From Phoronis ovalis (Eukaryota; Phoronida; Phoronidae): a DNA stretch of 32,185 bases. Below are positions 21,101 to 32,185 of this stretch, piece after piece. Where the stretch lies: the NCBI GenBank assembly GCA_028565635.1, contig JAOXYB010024958.1:1-32185 (forward strand). Direction: 5' to 3'. How positions within the stretch are numbered: the first letter of the stretch is position 1; each line of letters begins with the position of its first letter. The notes below the pieces were generated by a model. The model was not told the DNA's origin. It did not search any database and was given only the letters and a program-made list of their open reading frames with translations. A program made the translations under genes and the position numbers.

Positions 21101-24100
21101 GGTTAATTACTTTTGAGTAAATATGGTTTACAATTTTTAAACCTAAAACTACTATTTTTATACTTACTTCAGTACTAACTCATACATGACATCTTCACAG
21201 TTCATGTCAACAAGAGTTTTAAACAAAGACAGAGACACCATGCATAACTACAAGGAAATTACAAATAATGTTTTAAACACTTTCCATGTTGTACTTATGG
21301 TACACATTTGGCAAGGTAACTGCTAAGCAAACACTATTTCGGTGCACTTGTAATCAAATCTTTCTAAATAGATCTGACACAACTGGTACATGTTTCAAAA
21401 TTGAAAAGTAGCAACTACAGTCTGAGCTATATTATACAGGTACATGTTTTGGACATCATAAACTGGAGCCTCTGGTGGACTGGCTTAGCGTTGGTATTAT
21501 CAGTCAAGAAAAGACTTTTTGATATGTTATTTAAATGGGCTTTCAATAATTACCCAGGTCCATATCTCGCTATCAACCTTTAAACAAGCCACGCATGATC
21601 ACTTACACATATCACAGAAACAAGAACAAATAAATACCAATGGTGTCCAGTAAATGTAAAGTATCATGATCCTCCAGTCACTAGTGTAGTGCATTACAAA
21701 AATAACCAATTGTGCCATTAATGTCAATAAGAACACTGCAACATGTACTACACAGAATACTACAGTGACTGTGAACAATCAAGTTGATATTATATAGAAA
21801 TTGTTACTCATTTCAAAGAAGAATAATCTTGTCAACAGAGAATTTATACCTTTGTTTGTCATTATCAACAAGTTTCCATGAATATTTGCTTCCAAAACAA
21901 CATAATTTTATGAAAATTATCAAATATGTGTGGAATTTTGATCATACACAAATATTCATGAAAATTTGTTTGCAACTGGCCCACAAACATTTTTCAGTAA
22001 AATGATAGGTCTCAAATTGCAGGATTGTTCTCAATGGAAATAAGACAATTCTTTTTACCCGGACATACCCTGGAGTTACTATTGATCCTAGTTATGAGTG
22101 AATCTAAAATGTTAATTTCATCGTGTTGACCAGTTAAAATGAACTTCAAAAAGGTGTAAACAAGCGAAGGCTCAGTAATCTGTCGAATGAACAAGTCCAA
22201 GTAGGCTGTAGCTGCAATAATTTCTTCCATAGAGTTCTATAAGGAAAAGAAGCTCTCCAAAATATTATATGATACTAGGAGTTTATGAATGCATGATTTA
22301 ATGTCAATGTATGGAAACATTACTAAGTAAGCGTTACAAAACATATTCTATTTCATATCGAAATCAACGTTTTGCTGATTAACACAATTTGTTTGTATGC
22401 ACCTTCAGTACAAAGAAATATAACATTTTTTATCGCGTTACATTTTTATCTTGAAGTAGCTAAAACATTGTTCAATTATTAATATACCTGGTGTAATGCT
22501 GGTCCAAGCACAGGCACTAAGAATCCACTACAAATATACTTGATCAGTTGACTGCTTACATTGGCATCAGAGATCTGTAAATTTTAACATCTGTTTTAGG
22601 TAAGAACAGGTGCCTTCATAACTGACACAGAAAAAACAAGTAAATAAAGTACAGTACTCTATTAAGACTTACTGACCACATAGATGATGGTTAGTTAACA
22701 GGGAGATACAAAATTTGTTAAAACATAACTTGCTGCATCTAGTCTAGTTTAAATACCTTATGAATGATCATTTCAACAATAATAATAATTTAAATACGCT
22801 AAAACCAACAAATTCCTGCTGGATATCAAACTAATGTGAAACTACACAATCTGTTGCTTTCTTTTCCTGCCAGTAAACTCGTAGAGACAAAAAGGGTTTA
22901 AAAATTCAATAATTTTATGCATACTGGAACAGGTACAAAAGAATGAAAGTATGTTGATTGACACAGTACAACCTATACAAAAAAAAATCAGTTACAAAAA
23001 TAACCTGTATTACAGCATTGCAAAACTCCAGAGAATTGAGAAACATTGACAACTCAGGTATGAGTAGCCAGTCTTCTTTCTCTAGTCTATACCAGTCATC
23101 TGCAGGTATTTTTATCTTCCTTGGTAGCATGGAATATCGGCCACTAAGACCTGTTGCTAAGACCTGAAAATAAGGAAAATAAATGTTTGGTTAACTTATA
23201 CAAGTGCGTAATTTTTTCATGAAACATACACTAAATAAAAGAGTGCAATAGTAATGTATCTACAAATAGCTGAAAATTTAAGGTCAGTTTTTAATGTAGC
23301 AGAAATTAAACATTATTTACATTCATGTTTTAGAACACATTCATTGCTTTATATTACTGTACATACACAATTAAACATACGCTAAAACCCCATGGAATTA
23401 ACCTTAGATTCTTATTAAAAAAAATATTCTTTATTGATTTTTTAACTTGAAGAAGTACTACGTAAACTGCTGCATGCTTGTTATGCTTATTAGATGAAGT
23501 CTGCACATTAAAGAATGACAATTTCAAGGATCTGATAAATCTGACATTTGAAAGTTTAATTGATTCGTCAGCTCTCAGTTGCAATGCTCCATTTACATAA
23601 TAGTCATTATCTTGAGTCATTGACTTTTAATAGGGTAAATATAAAACAATAAAATGAAGCCATGACTAACATGTAGCTTATATGCTTACAAATAATTCAA
23701 TATATTAAAGTTAATGTGGAGCCAGTGCATTTTGTATAGAATGTCAAGCTTCAATTATGAATACTCACCGGACAAAAATCAGAGTTTTCTGCAATATATT
23801 TTCCAATGGCTTCCTGCTGCGATGACAATGCCATAATCAACAAGAGAGCATCTCTGGCTTGTTGACCAATATTACCTTCTCTGTGCACGTATGGTATTAG
23901 TAAGGAAAAAATCAGAAACTTTGTTGACCCATGATCCGAACTTGCGTTAAAGAACAACTCCAAAAGCTGAATATTTCGGCTCAAGGCTATACACAAATGA
24001 TGTAATACCAACATATGCTGCATCTCAATTTCAGCTATTTCGGTCTCAGCACAAGAACTGAGAAGCTTCAACATAGGCCTGATGATAGGCTTGTGTACTA

Positions 24101-24585
24101 GTAACTCTTGTCTTATCAGCGTAGGACTGGCTATCATATCATAAATTTTCAGCTGTTCCACAGTCAAAGTGGTACTGAATTCCACTCCATGACTACACCA
24201 CTGGTGTAAAATTTCTAACATATTTTCAGTTAACAAAGTTCTCAGTATCGGACCCTGTGAACCATGATCATCACGCTCCTCAACTAGCAGTGCCACCATT
24301 TGAGTAAAATAGTGAACAACTGCCTCCACATCCTCATTTGTGATGGCAGCCTGAGTCTGAATACCACTTGTTGGCATTACTTTGCGTATTATGTCAAAGG
24401 CTTGGTGCCAGTGACTTTGAAATACTTCAAAACAAGCCTCTGGGTCGCATTTATTCATGTCAGGCTTTGATGCCTCCGGACTGGTTGGACGACTTCCGCC
24501 CCTTTTAAACCAACTCATACTACCATATAGTTTGCAACAAGTTTCTTCTGATTACAGACCTTTTTATTGGCCCTGCATTAAGTTT
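15154..24585 (-). CDS. FHIP1: FHIP1 (FAM160A-type), FHF complex subunit HOOK-interacting protein
   Basis: FHIP proteins join HOOK and FTS in the FHF complex, which links dynein to endosomal cargo through Rab GTPases. Coding exons, 5' to 3' on the minus strand: 24518-23769, 23163-23005, 22574-22488, 22236-22069, 21247-21168, 20536-20351, 18838-18740, 17947-16851, 16591-16413, 16213-16009 and 15422-15154 (stop TGA). All are GT-AG with matching phases and give 1,092 residues, close to the human FHIP1 proteins. Exon 1 also carries 5' UTR back to an acceptor at 24586. The start M-S-W-F-K and the CDPEAC motif (about residues 24-29) are typical of the FHIP1 branch. The alpha-helical N-terminal block includes VLATGLSGRYS, LPRKIKIP, SLEFCNAVIQ, SNSRLCMVSLSLFKTL and KYLIPCTHVMVSQ. 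C-W-S-A-P-Y follows, then a long Ser/Asn/Glu-rich disordered stretch (about 530-870), and then the conserved GPFLCVILNKLESMTQNSLY and YPQPLLRSFLLN block. Which vertebrate paralogue (1A or 1B) it equals cannot be decided. Introns are 200 to 1,500 bases and hold repeats but no nested gene I can support. Confidence 0.93.
15617..15676. repeat. Nested double palindrome in FHIP1 intron
   Basis: A 22-base arm (15617-15638) is followed by the 8-mer TTCAAGCA, then the exact inverted copy of the arm (15647-15668), then TGCTTGAA, the inverted copy of the 8-mer (15669-15676). All complements are perfect. The arm itself starts TAGACAC and ends GTGTCTA, so it is also a small hairpin. The whole can fold in two alternative ways. 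It sits between the last two FHIP1 coding exons. Confidence 0.85.
16768..16830. repeat. TG/TA-rich palindromic tract in FHIP1 intron
   Basis: Alternating ATATATGTGTATGCGCATG sequence followed by overlapping palindromes built on GTACATG, GTATATG and ATGTACAT. It ends about 20 bases before the FHIP1 exon at 16851, on the downstream side in transcript sense. It is likely a degenerate microsatellite. Confidence 0.5.
18740..18838 (-). CDS. FHIP1: FHIP1 frame-neutral cassette exon (33 codons)
   Basis: The exon is 99 bases with phase 2 at both ends, so leaving it out would not change the frame. It encodes a Ser/Pro/Thr start followed by K-R-S-M-F-G-R-L-F-K and an acidic/polar tail, at the beginning of the variable middle of the protein. 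Splice sites are TTTTCAG and GTAATT, the donor being weak. It is flanked by the longest introns of the gene coding region (791 and 1,512 bases). These features suit an optional exon. Whether it is skipped is not visible here. Confidence 0.7.
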
Positions 24586-24889
24586 CTGAAAAAGAAAAGC
24601 ATTTGAAAGGTCACATGGAAGTTCACAGTAATAAGTAGTCCAACCTTCATAAAAATGCATTTTATATGTAACTATAAGTATGTACTACATATTTTTTCCA
24701 TTATATTAAATGCCACCGGCAGTTAAATTCTATATTTTTACTTTAAGATTTAACTGATTTCTTTGTTATACAGGTAACCATTGAATTGGCACTCCACAAG
24801 CCTACAGCTAAAATGATATAGAAAGTATGATTGTCTGCAGTACTGAAGGAGCCACTCAGGTATAAAGTATAAACCCCATGCTCATGAAT

Positions 24890-25185
24890 AGTCTAAAAAA
24901 CACTCCAAACAAGTGGTCCAGGGGTACAAAAAAGCACCTCTAAACAAGACCACCTTAAAAAATGGTACCCTATCCAAGACTAAAATATTTCGACAAGCAA
25001 AAAAAACAAAAACAAATGGAATATTTTTCCGCCTAAACAACACAGCCACTGGACATCCCCATCCCCTAAGTAAACACCCCTCTCAACAAGACTTTCATCA
25101 CCAAAAATTAAACCTACACGTATGCACTTTGTATCTGAGTGCCCCTCCCTCTGTACCAAAAATTTTAAAGCTGAAATAACAAACA
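24890..25185. repeat. A/C-rich, G-poor block in FHIP1 intron 1, probable dispersed repeat
   Basis: For about 290 bases the plus strand is dominated by A and C with few G, unlike the sequence on either side. Short motifs such as AAACAAG, AACAAGAC and CCAAGACTAAA recur. Two overlapping open frames on opposite strands result from the composition bias and show no protein features. The repeat family is unknown and the boundaries are approximate. Confidence 0.4.
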
Positions 25186-25670
25186 ATATTAGTAAATTAA
25201 ATACCTAATACGAAATTCGGCCTGAGATTAAGCAAGCCCTCAATTCCAGCTGTCAGACCTTACAATAAGGGGTTAGTCACGAGTGAGTTAAAAACACTAA
25301 AGAAATGTCATCTCTGCTACTGTTCAGTTCTAAATTGCGTCAAATGTAGTTGTTCTTCTTTTTCATCTGGAGTTGAAGCTGAGAACAATTCCCAGGAACG
25401 TACGCATTCGTGAAGTGCTAGCTATACAGTTCCAAGAATTTCACACATTCTTAAGGTGTACTGTAAACAACTTTTTTTTCAATTCTTTGCATAATGCATG
25501 TTCACTTCAATGCCAAATTCGAAGATGATTGATTACTCATTCCGGTTCCATTCATTCAAATTTCAATTTTACGGATTTTAGACCATTCGTGACATTATGG
25601 GTTATTGTTTTAGCCTTTCATAATGCATTTTTATAGCTATTTCTTGTTATCTTAAATGACGGGTTCTTAC

Positions 25671-25790
25671 CTGAATGAAGTGGGTAATACTTGTCATAAA
25701 AACAAGAATTAAACTAGGTCAAACAGTAACATTTTCAAATGACCTCACATGATGGACCTTGTCCTGGAAGCCATTTTCCTTGGTCACGTG
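25671..25790 (-). other. FHIP1: Probable noncoding first exon of FHIP1
   Basis: On the minus strand the sequence CATTCAG is followed by GTAAGAACCC (donor at 25670-25669), which fits splicing to the acceptor before the FHIP1 start exon (24586-24587). The exon would hold a 9-codon upstream frame starting at 25774 (A-A-A-A-T-G-G-C context) and ending at 25745. The 5' limit is a guess, placed near the CACGTG site. Confidence 0.5.
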
Positions 25791-26231
25791 AGCAAACAAA
25801 GTTGTTGATTTCGAAAATTACATGGATAGCAGTTTTAACACTATTTACAATAGCAGATATAATATATAAATATTAATATATCTATATTATTAGAGATAAT
25901 GGAACTTTACAAAAAATAACTACTTTTTACTTCTTACAGTGTTGTAGTTTTGAGACTATAAGCTGCGGCAGTGCAAAGGTTACCCAGCCTGAAGTTCGAT
26001 ATTATTGGGCATTTTTTTCCTGTATTTTCTTTTCTCATTCAATCTTAAAACATAATTTTGATAAAGAAAAACTTTCTTATATTATTTAAGTTTGATCGCC
26101 ATTATTGGATTTAATATTTTATTGCGACAATAACATTTCTTTTTGAGATATTCTTCCCGATTATTTTGTTGGCGCGGACCTGTTTCAAAGTACCTGTTGA
26201 GTGAGTCATCATACACAGAACACTAGAAATC
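25765..26231. promoter_or_regulatory. Divergent promoter region between FHIP1 and SH3RF
   Basis: The two genes point away from each other with roughly 450 bases between their presumed first exons. Seen in the sequence: GCCATTTTCC (YY1-type) at about 25770, the E-box CACGTG at about 25785, a GGCGCGG block at about 26171, and a perfect AP-1-type TGAGTCA at 26202-26208. No TATA box is placed convincingly for either gene. Binding is not proven by the motifs. The head-to-head layout itself is clear. Confidence 0.45.
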
Positions 26232-26288
26232 ATGGCGGATAAAATCTTAGCAGAGTGCTCGTTTAATTTTGTTGAATATAGGAAGTAA
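26232..26288 (+). CDS. Short upstream ORF (18 codons) before SH3RF
   Basis: ATGGCGGATAAAATC starts an 18-codon frame (M-A-D-K-I-L-A-E-C-S-F-N-F-V-E-Y-R-K) with good context (AATCATGG), ending TAA at 26286-26288. A donor-like GTAAGA lies at 26285-26290, so the end may instead be spliced out. Splicing to the acceptor at about 26362 would add two codons and then a stop. It may be a translational control element of the SH3RF leader or the first exon of an unrelated transcript. I recognise no family. Confidence 0.35.
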   Translation: MADKILAECSFNFVEYRK

Positions 26289-26471
26289 GAAGTAATCATG
26301 GATTAAGTCATTTAGTGTATATCAAGAATATGAAGAGATCTTCTGAGTAACGAAATTTCAGGATACTTTAAGTAGGGTGTTTAGTGAGATCCATTCATGA
26401 AATTTTGCTATATATTGTTGACAAATTTGATCTGTGATTTAAGCTGTTGTAATTTTTGAGACACCATCGAC

Positions 26472-26804
26472 ATGGATGAAAGGGTTTTAAATGAACTTTT
26501 GGAATGTTCAGTATGTTTGGATCGAATGGACACAACATCTAAAGTTCTGCCTTGTCAGCACACTTTTTGTCGAAGGTGTCTTGAAGAAATTATGTCTACT
26601 AAAAACGAATTGAGGTGTCCCGAATGTAGATCTCTTGTAGAAATAAAAGTAGATGAGCTACCTCCAAATATATTACTCATTCGATTGCTAGAAGGGATGA
26701 AGGTGGCTAATGCACCTCCATCTTCAAGTACCAACACACCATATAATGCTGCATCATCTTCCAACAATCGTTTGCTACCTTCGCAACAAAGTGTATCACA
26801 AAGG
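26472..26804 (+). CDS. POSH: SH3RF/POSH E3 ubiquitin ligase, first coding exon (gene continues past window)
   Basis: POSH/SH3RF proteins are RING E3 ligases and scaffolds that assemble the Rac-MLK-JNK cascade and act at endosomal and Golgi membranes. This exon gives residues 1-111, starting [12 protein letters not shown] complete C3HC4 RING follows, with zinc ligands C12, C15, C28, H30, C33, C36, C49 and C52. The conserved RCPECR and [15 protein letters not shown] follow, exactly the family order. After residue 80 comes a Ser/Asn-rich linker. The exon ends at donor GTAAGT (26805) in phase 0. The SH3 domains must lie on later exons beyond 32185. ATG at 26472 is preceded by ATCGAC and is the only start that gives the family N-terminus. 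The exact vertebrate paralogue cannot be told from this part. Confidence 0.93.
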
Positions 26805-29800
26805 GTAAGTTCTATAAACGTGTGTGAAATAAACTTATAAAGTGAGGAATCCTCAATCACAGTTTTCTTCACTAGTTATCTTTTCCAATAATTTACGTGT
26901 GTACATGTTGTCAGATTTAAAAATAGCAGAAAAGAGAAAGGGAATTGCAATAATAAAAAATGCGCATATTTATCAGAAAAAATAATGTTTTAAGTGCCCC
27001 ATTGTGTATTAAAATTGTTCAGGGATTCAAAAATATGTGCTGTTTCAACAAATGCTTCACACATGTTAAATCTGACATTGGAAGTTAAGTCTGAGAATAA
27101 CAATTCTAATCAAAAATGAACAGATTCAGTGCACATAGTATTAGTTTATATTCTGTAAAGCACAAGCAACTTTAATTATTCATGAAGATTTAAAGTACAT
27201 TTGCTGCTGATAGCTCATACAAGCTGAATCAATCATATTAAATTTTACCTTTTGCAAATTGTAATGATGACATCTTGGAGAAATTAAATTATATGTACTT
27301 TAAAGGCATCTTTTTATCATGTGTGAATGGCTTTTAGGTGTAGTCTTGATTTAATTGAAATCCAGTGATGTGTATAGTGATGAATCCTATAAATTATTCA
27401 GGAAGGATAATGATGTAATTTCATTTTTGAAGGATATAGTTTGAAGGTGCCATGACTGCTGAAACTTTTTGATGACTCTTCATCTCTGTGTATGCAGCTA
27501 CAAAATAATTTCCATAGTTTTATGCAAAATGATATTGTTAACTGCAAGTACTAATGACCAAGATTTCCGCTTAATATGTCCTTGCCAAATCATACATGCT
27601 ACATGATGTAAGGAAAATGTTAAATAGCAAATAATATGCTACTTCAATTGGTTCTTTTTTATAAATCTTATTTTTTTTCTTTTATTAAATTGTAATCGCA
27701 TTACATAATTAATTTTCTGTGTAGACTGGTTCATGTTCTGACTTGACTATGTATGTATATAAATGGTATAGATGTGAACCACCTGAATAGATAAGCAGGG
27801 CAAAGCTTGAGCTGGAAATTCCAAGATTAACATAAGTGTATACTGGCATTCTTAGCAGTGGCAAATTTTAACCAGTAACATGCCAGATGGATAGTAAGAC
27901 TGAATGAATAGCCAGTTAGCACACTGTAATTAGCTATTGAGATGTATTGACCAAATTTCATTACAATGATACCTCTGACAATTAAGTAATTAGACCTTGA
28001 ATGATTTCTTATAATCTTGTAAGGACATATGTTTTCATTATAAATAGTCCTAGGTAAGTATCAACTGATAACAGACTGCTAAAAATCATGATAGTGTAGT
28101 TGTGGTCTCAGTGCATTGTTTAAATTTAATTACTACGGTACATAAAAAATACTGTGTTTGTAATAAAATCCAACCTGAATGCTGTGCCTTCTGTACAAAA
28201 CATTGATTACAGTTTAAATTGCACAATGAGAATTATAAGGCTGGTGTCTACCCTGATGCAGAAGTGACAAAATTACTGTAATTAGTATGAAACCTGTTCA
28301 CTAAAGAACCACCATGCAAGGTAACCAGTTTTGCTTCTGGAGCAAGTGATGGAGATCATGTAGCTTCAGCTACTTGACCCTGTAATGGGTGTAGAATAAT
28401 CTGATATCATAAATCAAATTAGCAGCCCATTGAGAAAAGAGGATGTTAAATCAGGAAATGCAAAGTCTGCTTATCTGTGACATATTGGTCAAGTATGTTT
28501 TGGAGGAAAGAAGCATGTGTACATGCATTGGACTTGCATATATATATTATAAATTCAGCATATGTACTGGTGAACTGATAAGGGATATTTTTATGCAATA
28601 CCAAGATAAGAGAAGTTGTAATTCTGTTGTGTATCAGTCTAGTAATAGCTTAATTGTGTGAGCATGGTTTATGGTCTTAGTGTGTAAGCTTATAGTTGTA
28701 TGTACATATGTGGGTGGGTGGAAGCCATTATTTGTGTGAATAATTAATGGACAACTGACCATGCAGGCACCTGCAGTCTAGACCTGTTAGACTCCCAAGA
28801 TAACACCAGTCCTTTAATCCTAAAAACTAACAGCATACATCATGTAACTTGTGTCACCACCTTTGGTACAAATCTGTATTTTTATGCTATGTGTAGCTCA
28901 TTTTCTTTTAATTTTGCACATGTTTCTGATACCTCACACAATTTTGTCTAGCTTGTGTTCTATCAGCAATTTATGCCAAGATTTGGTAGGTTATGTGCAG
29001 TTTATGTCAGTCTGTGGCTGCAAAATATGAGTTTGTATACAGTATGCTATACAAATATTACCACATTTGCTACTACTATAAAGTAAATGTAAAAATTGCA
29101 TTCACCTCATGCATTGTTGGAAGTTCATAATTTCACTGAGATTTAAGAAGTTCAAGGATAACTACTGCCTTGCCAGTTTCATTAATTTAGTATGATCTCA
29201 TTTTGCAATACAATACTGTATGGTGCACTGACTTTTGATTGGATATTTAATTCTAGAAGTCAGGAGTTAAATGCAATCTTGTTTAAGTATATGTGACAGA
29301 AGATCAATTTTGGTATTATATAATTTACTTGATTCTGATTAATGATTTTATATTCCATGCCAAGCTTCCCGAACCCAAAATTATTGTCAATATGTTTGCT
29401 GTAATATTAATAACTCATGAAATACCGTAGCTGTCAAGTCCCCCATTGCTCGAGAGTGATAATCCCGCTTTGTAGCTCATTTTGTGCAGTGCTTTCATTT
29501 GAAAATTGTTTGAAAATATCAAATATCCCGCTCAAAAATTCTTGACAGGTATGTCGTAGGTAGAAAAATACATGTATTATTTTACTTTGCATTTCAGTTC
29601 TCAATGTTGGTGCTAATCACTAGACTCATATCCTATAACTTGAAGTTAATTTAGGCTTGTTTATGCTGTCTTGTCAACTGAAGTAACCCTCTTTACATGT
29701 AATAATGTTAAAATCAAATTTGGTTTCTCAGGATATGGAAATGTTTAATATACCAGAAAATAGTCATTGTACTTCAGTGTATTACAGATCCAGGTGTTCA

Positions 29801-32185
29801 TTATTGTATGGTGTCATACTATGTTGACAAGTTAGCTTTATGAAGGTATATTATTTACCTGGGCTAATTAGCCTTCCAGTTTTATAAAGATAAATGAGGA
29901 CAGGTAAAGTATCAAACTATATACACCTGTGTTGAATACATATTTGATGATTCCTTTGTAGACCTCTTTGTGGTCATTTTCATAGAGGTGTGAGTTTTGA
30001 CATTTTAAGTGGTGAAGTGTTAAATTTCTTAATGAAAGAGTTTATGAAAAAGATCAAATTTGAATGAATAAAGCCAAGGAGAGTTAGATTAGTGCAATCC
30101 AATATTAATAATCGTTTTTTTTTCAAATTTTTATAGAATCGGGAAGATACAAGGATATTGAATTTTACTGTTTGAAAATGGAGTATGCGTAATATAAAAC
30201 AGTTAGCAAAAAAAGAGCCGATTTTCTCAAATTACTCGGTATATAGCTTAATTTGGGGCACATTTCATCCATCATTTGGCTATCATATGGTATCTGGAAT
30301 GCTCTATGTACTTCAACCTAAGTAAGCACTCCTGTTAACTGGAAAAGATCAAGTTTGTTTCCTTTATGATTAGACCCTCAGGGTTGTACATACACTTGCT
30401 ATGTACACTCTTGCAGCTATTCCCAGCTCATATTAAGTAAAAGCTGTGTGGTTGAGGGTATTAACCTTTGTGAAAACAAACCCATTGTTGAATCTCCATA
30501 CAGGGGTATACTTTACTTTCATTCTCAAATAAAGCCCAATTAGAATTCATTCAGATATTTAAATGTATTTAGTCAGTGGACTAGTAAAAGTGTACCCTGA
30601 TGTTTTTTTTGCCTGGGATTAAAACATTTCCTTGAACAGAATTTATGTCAGATCATACATGAATAAATTACATAATAATCACTCCTCAACACTTAACAGA
30701 AAAACTGACATAACTATAGGGCTAATATAGCTACTGGCCACTTGTGATAGAAAATTTCGAAACTGCTTTCTCTGTAGACTTGTTCAAAACATAATTAAGC
30801 TGGCTGAAATTATAACATATATTAGTTTCACAAGCAGTATTAAAAAATATCAAATTTTCACCCCTATGGCTTGATTTAATAAGAAAACAATAAATTAGCC
30901 ATTAACTTTAAAAATAATTGCAAAGATTAAAATATATGTTTGAATTATTATTATAAGCAACAGTATCAGAATAAAAAGTAATAAAATAAAAAAATCATTT
31001 TAGTATGTCTATGTTTTTGCTATTGCCAACAGACAGAAGGCTATTGTGATGACCTTAATGACCTTTATTATTATGATGATTGTGATCTTTATATTTTTTT
31101 ACTACCATTTGTCAATTTAGTTGTCTGCTGGATATGTTTATAGCAGACAGGGATACAAAAATTGTTTTAAAAGTTTGATTATCATAAATTTTGGCTTTAA
31201 TTTACCTTTGTATTGGTCAAAACGTAAAGGCATTCTTTTTTGTAAGGGTTCTTTGTGATTGTCAATGAATAAATTGTAGAAATTACTGTAGGATAGCTGT
31301 CTACCTATTTTGTCCATGATTGTTTAATTAAATAGTTTTTACGATGTTAACTATGACAGGTCTGTGACAGAGCATGTCTCTGTATAATTATTGATTAATA
31401 AAAAGCTATCTCCCCTACTTATTCACTCCCATGCTGTAATTTTGACAATTATTCAAATCATTTTTTTAATGTTCCTGCTTTGTCATTGGTAGTGTTTGAC
31501 TATTTCACAGCAAGTTCCGGATGCTCTCTTAGTATAAATTTAGTCCCTGTCAATATTTGAAGGGGCATTTAAAAGTGCTGGAGGTTCCAATAGAATGTTT
31601 CTTGCAAATGAACTTCAAAAGGTCTTTAGTAAAGGTCACTTGATCAACTTTAGATTTATACTGGAGTAAGTTAAATGAATTTGACATCAAAGCAATTCTG
31701 ACCTGTTGTACATTAAATATGCTGTGACTACTAAATGTAAAATGAAGAAATTAAGTAGTACTTAAATGTATGTTGCAAATCCTACAAAATCTAATGTTCT
31801 TTAATACTGCATTAAAGTTGCTTTGACAAAGGCAAAAGCTTTCTGAGAAAAAAAGGAGTTCGTCCCAGAGTTTGGCATCCCATTCACTTTGAACTTAAAG
31901 ATTCTCAGGATATCAGGTGAACTAAGATTAATAGGCCGTTCAGACTACGTTTTTGGAACCGGTTCGAGATCCGGATTGAGCTGAATAAGGTTGTAAATAA
32001 TAGTGTGAACGCAAAGGGATTACCTCAAACCGGTTCCAACTGAATCCTACTAGGAGAGGTGGTTTGAATTCGGTTTTGAGTTGGAACCAGTTCCATCTCT
32101 GTAGTGTTAACAATCAATCCGGATTGATGACGTCATACGATTTTGCATTGTGCATGCATCGCCTTGAAATTATATATATATATAT
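26805..32185 (+). other. POSH: SH3RF intron 1 (incomplete)
   Basis: More than 5.3 kb of AT-rich sequence without a convincing exon. I looked for SH3-type segments (ALYDY, W-x-x-G, FP-x-NYV patterns) among the frames provided and by eye and found none. The longest frame, at 28443, is featureless. A weak inverted pair, CTGTCAAG near 29438 and CTTGACAG near 29541, may bound a decayed small element, and a MITE-like element lies at the end. A long first intron after the RING exon is usual for regulated animal genes. Confidence 0.6.
31934..32117. mobile_element. MITE-like palindromic element rich in GAACCGGTTC motifs
   Basis: Arms at 31938-31966 and 32083-32111 are inverted copies matching at 20 of 29 positions, beginning GTTCAGACTACG on the left. 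Inside are the palindrome GAACCGGTTC, several diverged versions of it (AACCGGTTCC, GGAACCAGTTCC), and GTGTGAACGC. A second palindrome, AATCCGGATT, and ATGACGTCAT lie just beyond the right arm, so the real right end may be further on, up to the terminal TA run. No target duplication could be assigned. Confidence 0.6.

Noticed and set aside
24913-25186. Opposed open frames in FHIP1 intron 1
   Set aside because: Caused by the A/C-rich, G-poor block. The peptides show composition bias only.
28443-28661. 72-codon frame in SH3RF intron 1 as a possible next exon
   Set aside because: It shows no SH3 features and no fitting splice sites. The composition is that of AT-rich intron.
31958-31975. GGTTCGAGATCC resembling a tRNA/SINE B box
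   Set aside because: It has one base too many for the consensus, there is no A box at the right distance, and the motif is one of several GAACCGGTTC-type palindromes in the element.

Overview
This is nuclear DNA from an animal. It is AT-rich, its genes are broken by GT-AG introns, and it has long introns, many small palindromic repeats and no operons. The three protein genes recognised are all of metazoan type. The COQ2 gene carries two alternative copies of one exon, the arrangement known from animals that make rhodoquinone. With the base composition and repeat types, this suggests a lophotrochozoan, most likely a bivalve-like mollusc (or an annelid). The phylum is inference.

Layout. Positions 1-4430 hold no recognisable host gene. 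They contain a decayed LINE-like tail on the minus strand, a short CTATAG array and several degenerate repeats. COQ2 (+) runs from an ATG at 4550 to a stop at 11231: eight coding positions, one of them filled by either of two exon copies (8841-8971 or 9478-9611). Its first intron holds two well-preserved non-autonomous elements with target-site duplications. From 11232 to 14440 there is 3' flank, another palindromic element, a perfect hairpin and an orphan coding-like segment at 14021-14228. FHIP1 (-), which encodes a HOOK-interacting protein of the FHF dynein-adaptor complex, occupies about 14470-25790 with 11 coding exons (1,092 residues) and a probable noncoding first exon. A head-to-head promoter region (25790-26231) separates it from the first coding exon of an SH3RF/POSH RING E3 ligase gene (+, 26472-26804). 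The rest of that gene lies beyond the window. 26805-32185 is its first intron, with a palindromic element near the end.

The most important observation is the COQ2 exon pair. The copies have identical splice phases and lie next to the second aspartate-rich motif of the prenyltransferase. They differ by Leu/Phe and Ser/Ala at positions that match the coq-2e (rhodoquinone) and coq-2a (ubiquinone) forms described in helminths. Using both copies or neither would break the reading frame, so the locus is built as a one-or-the-other switch. COQ2 acts in mitochondrial quinone synthesis, FHIP1 in vesicle transport and POSH in ubiquitin/JNK signalling. Nothing suggests the three genes work together.
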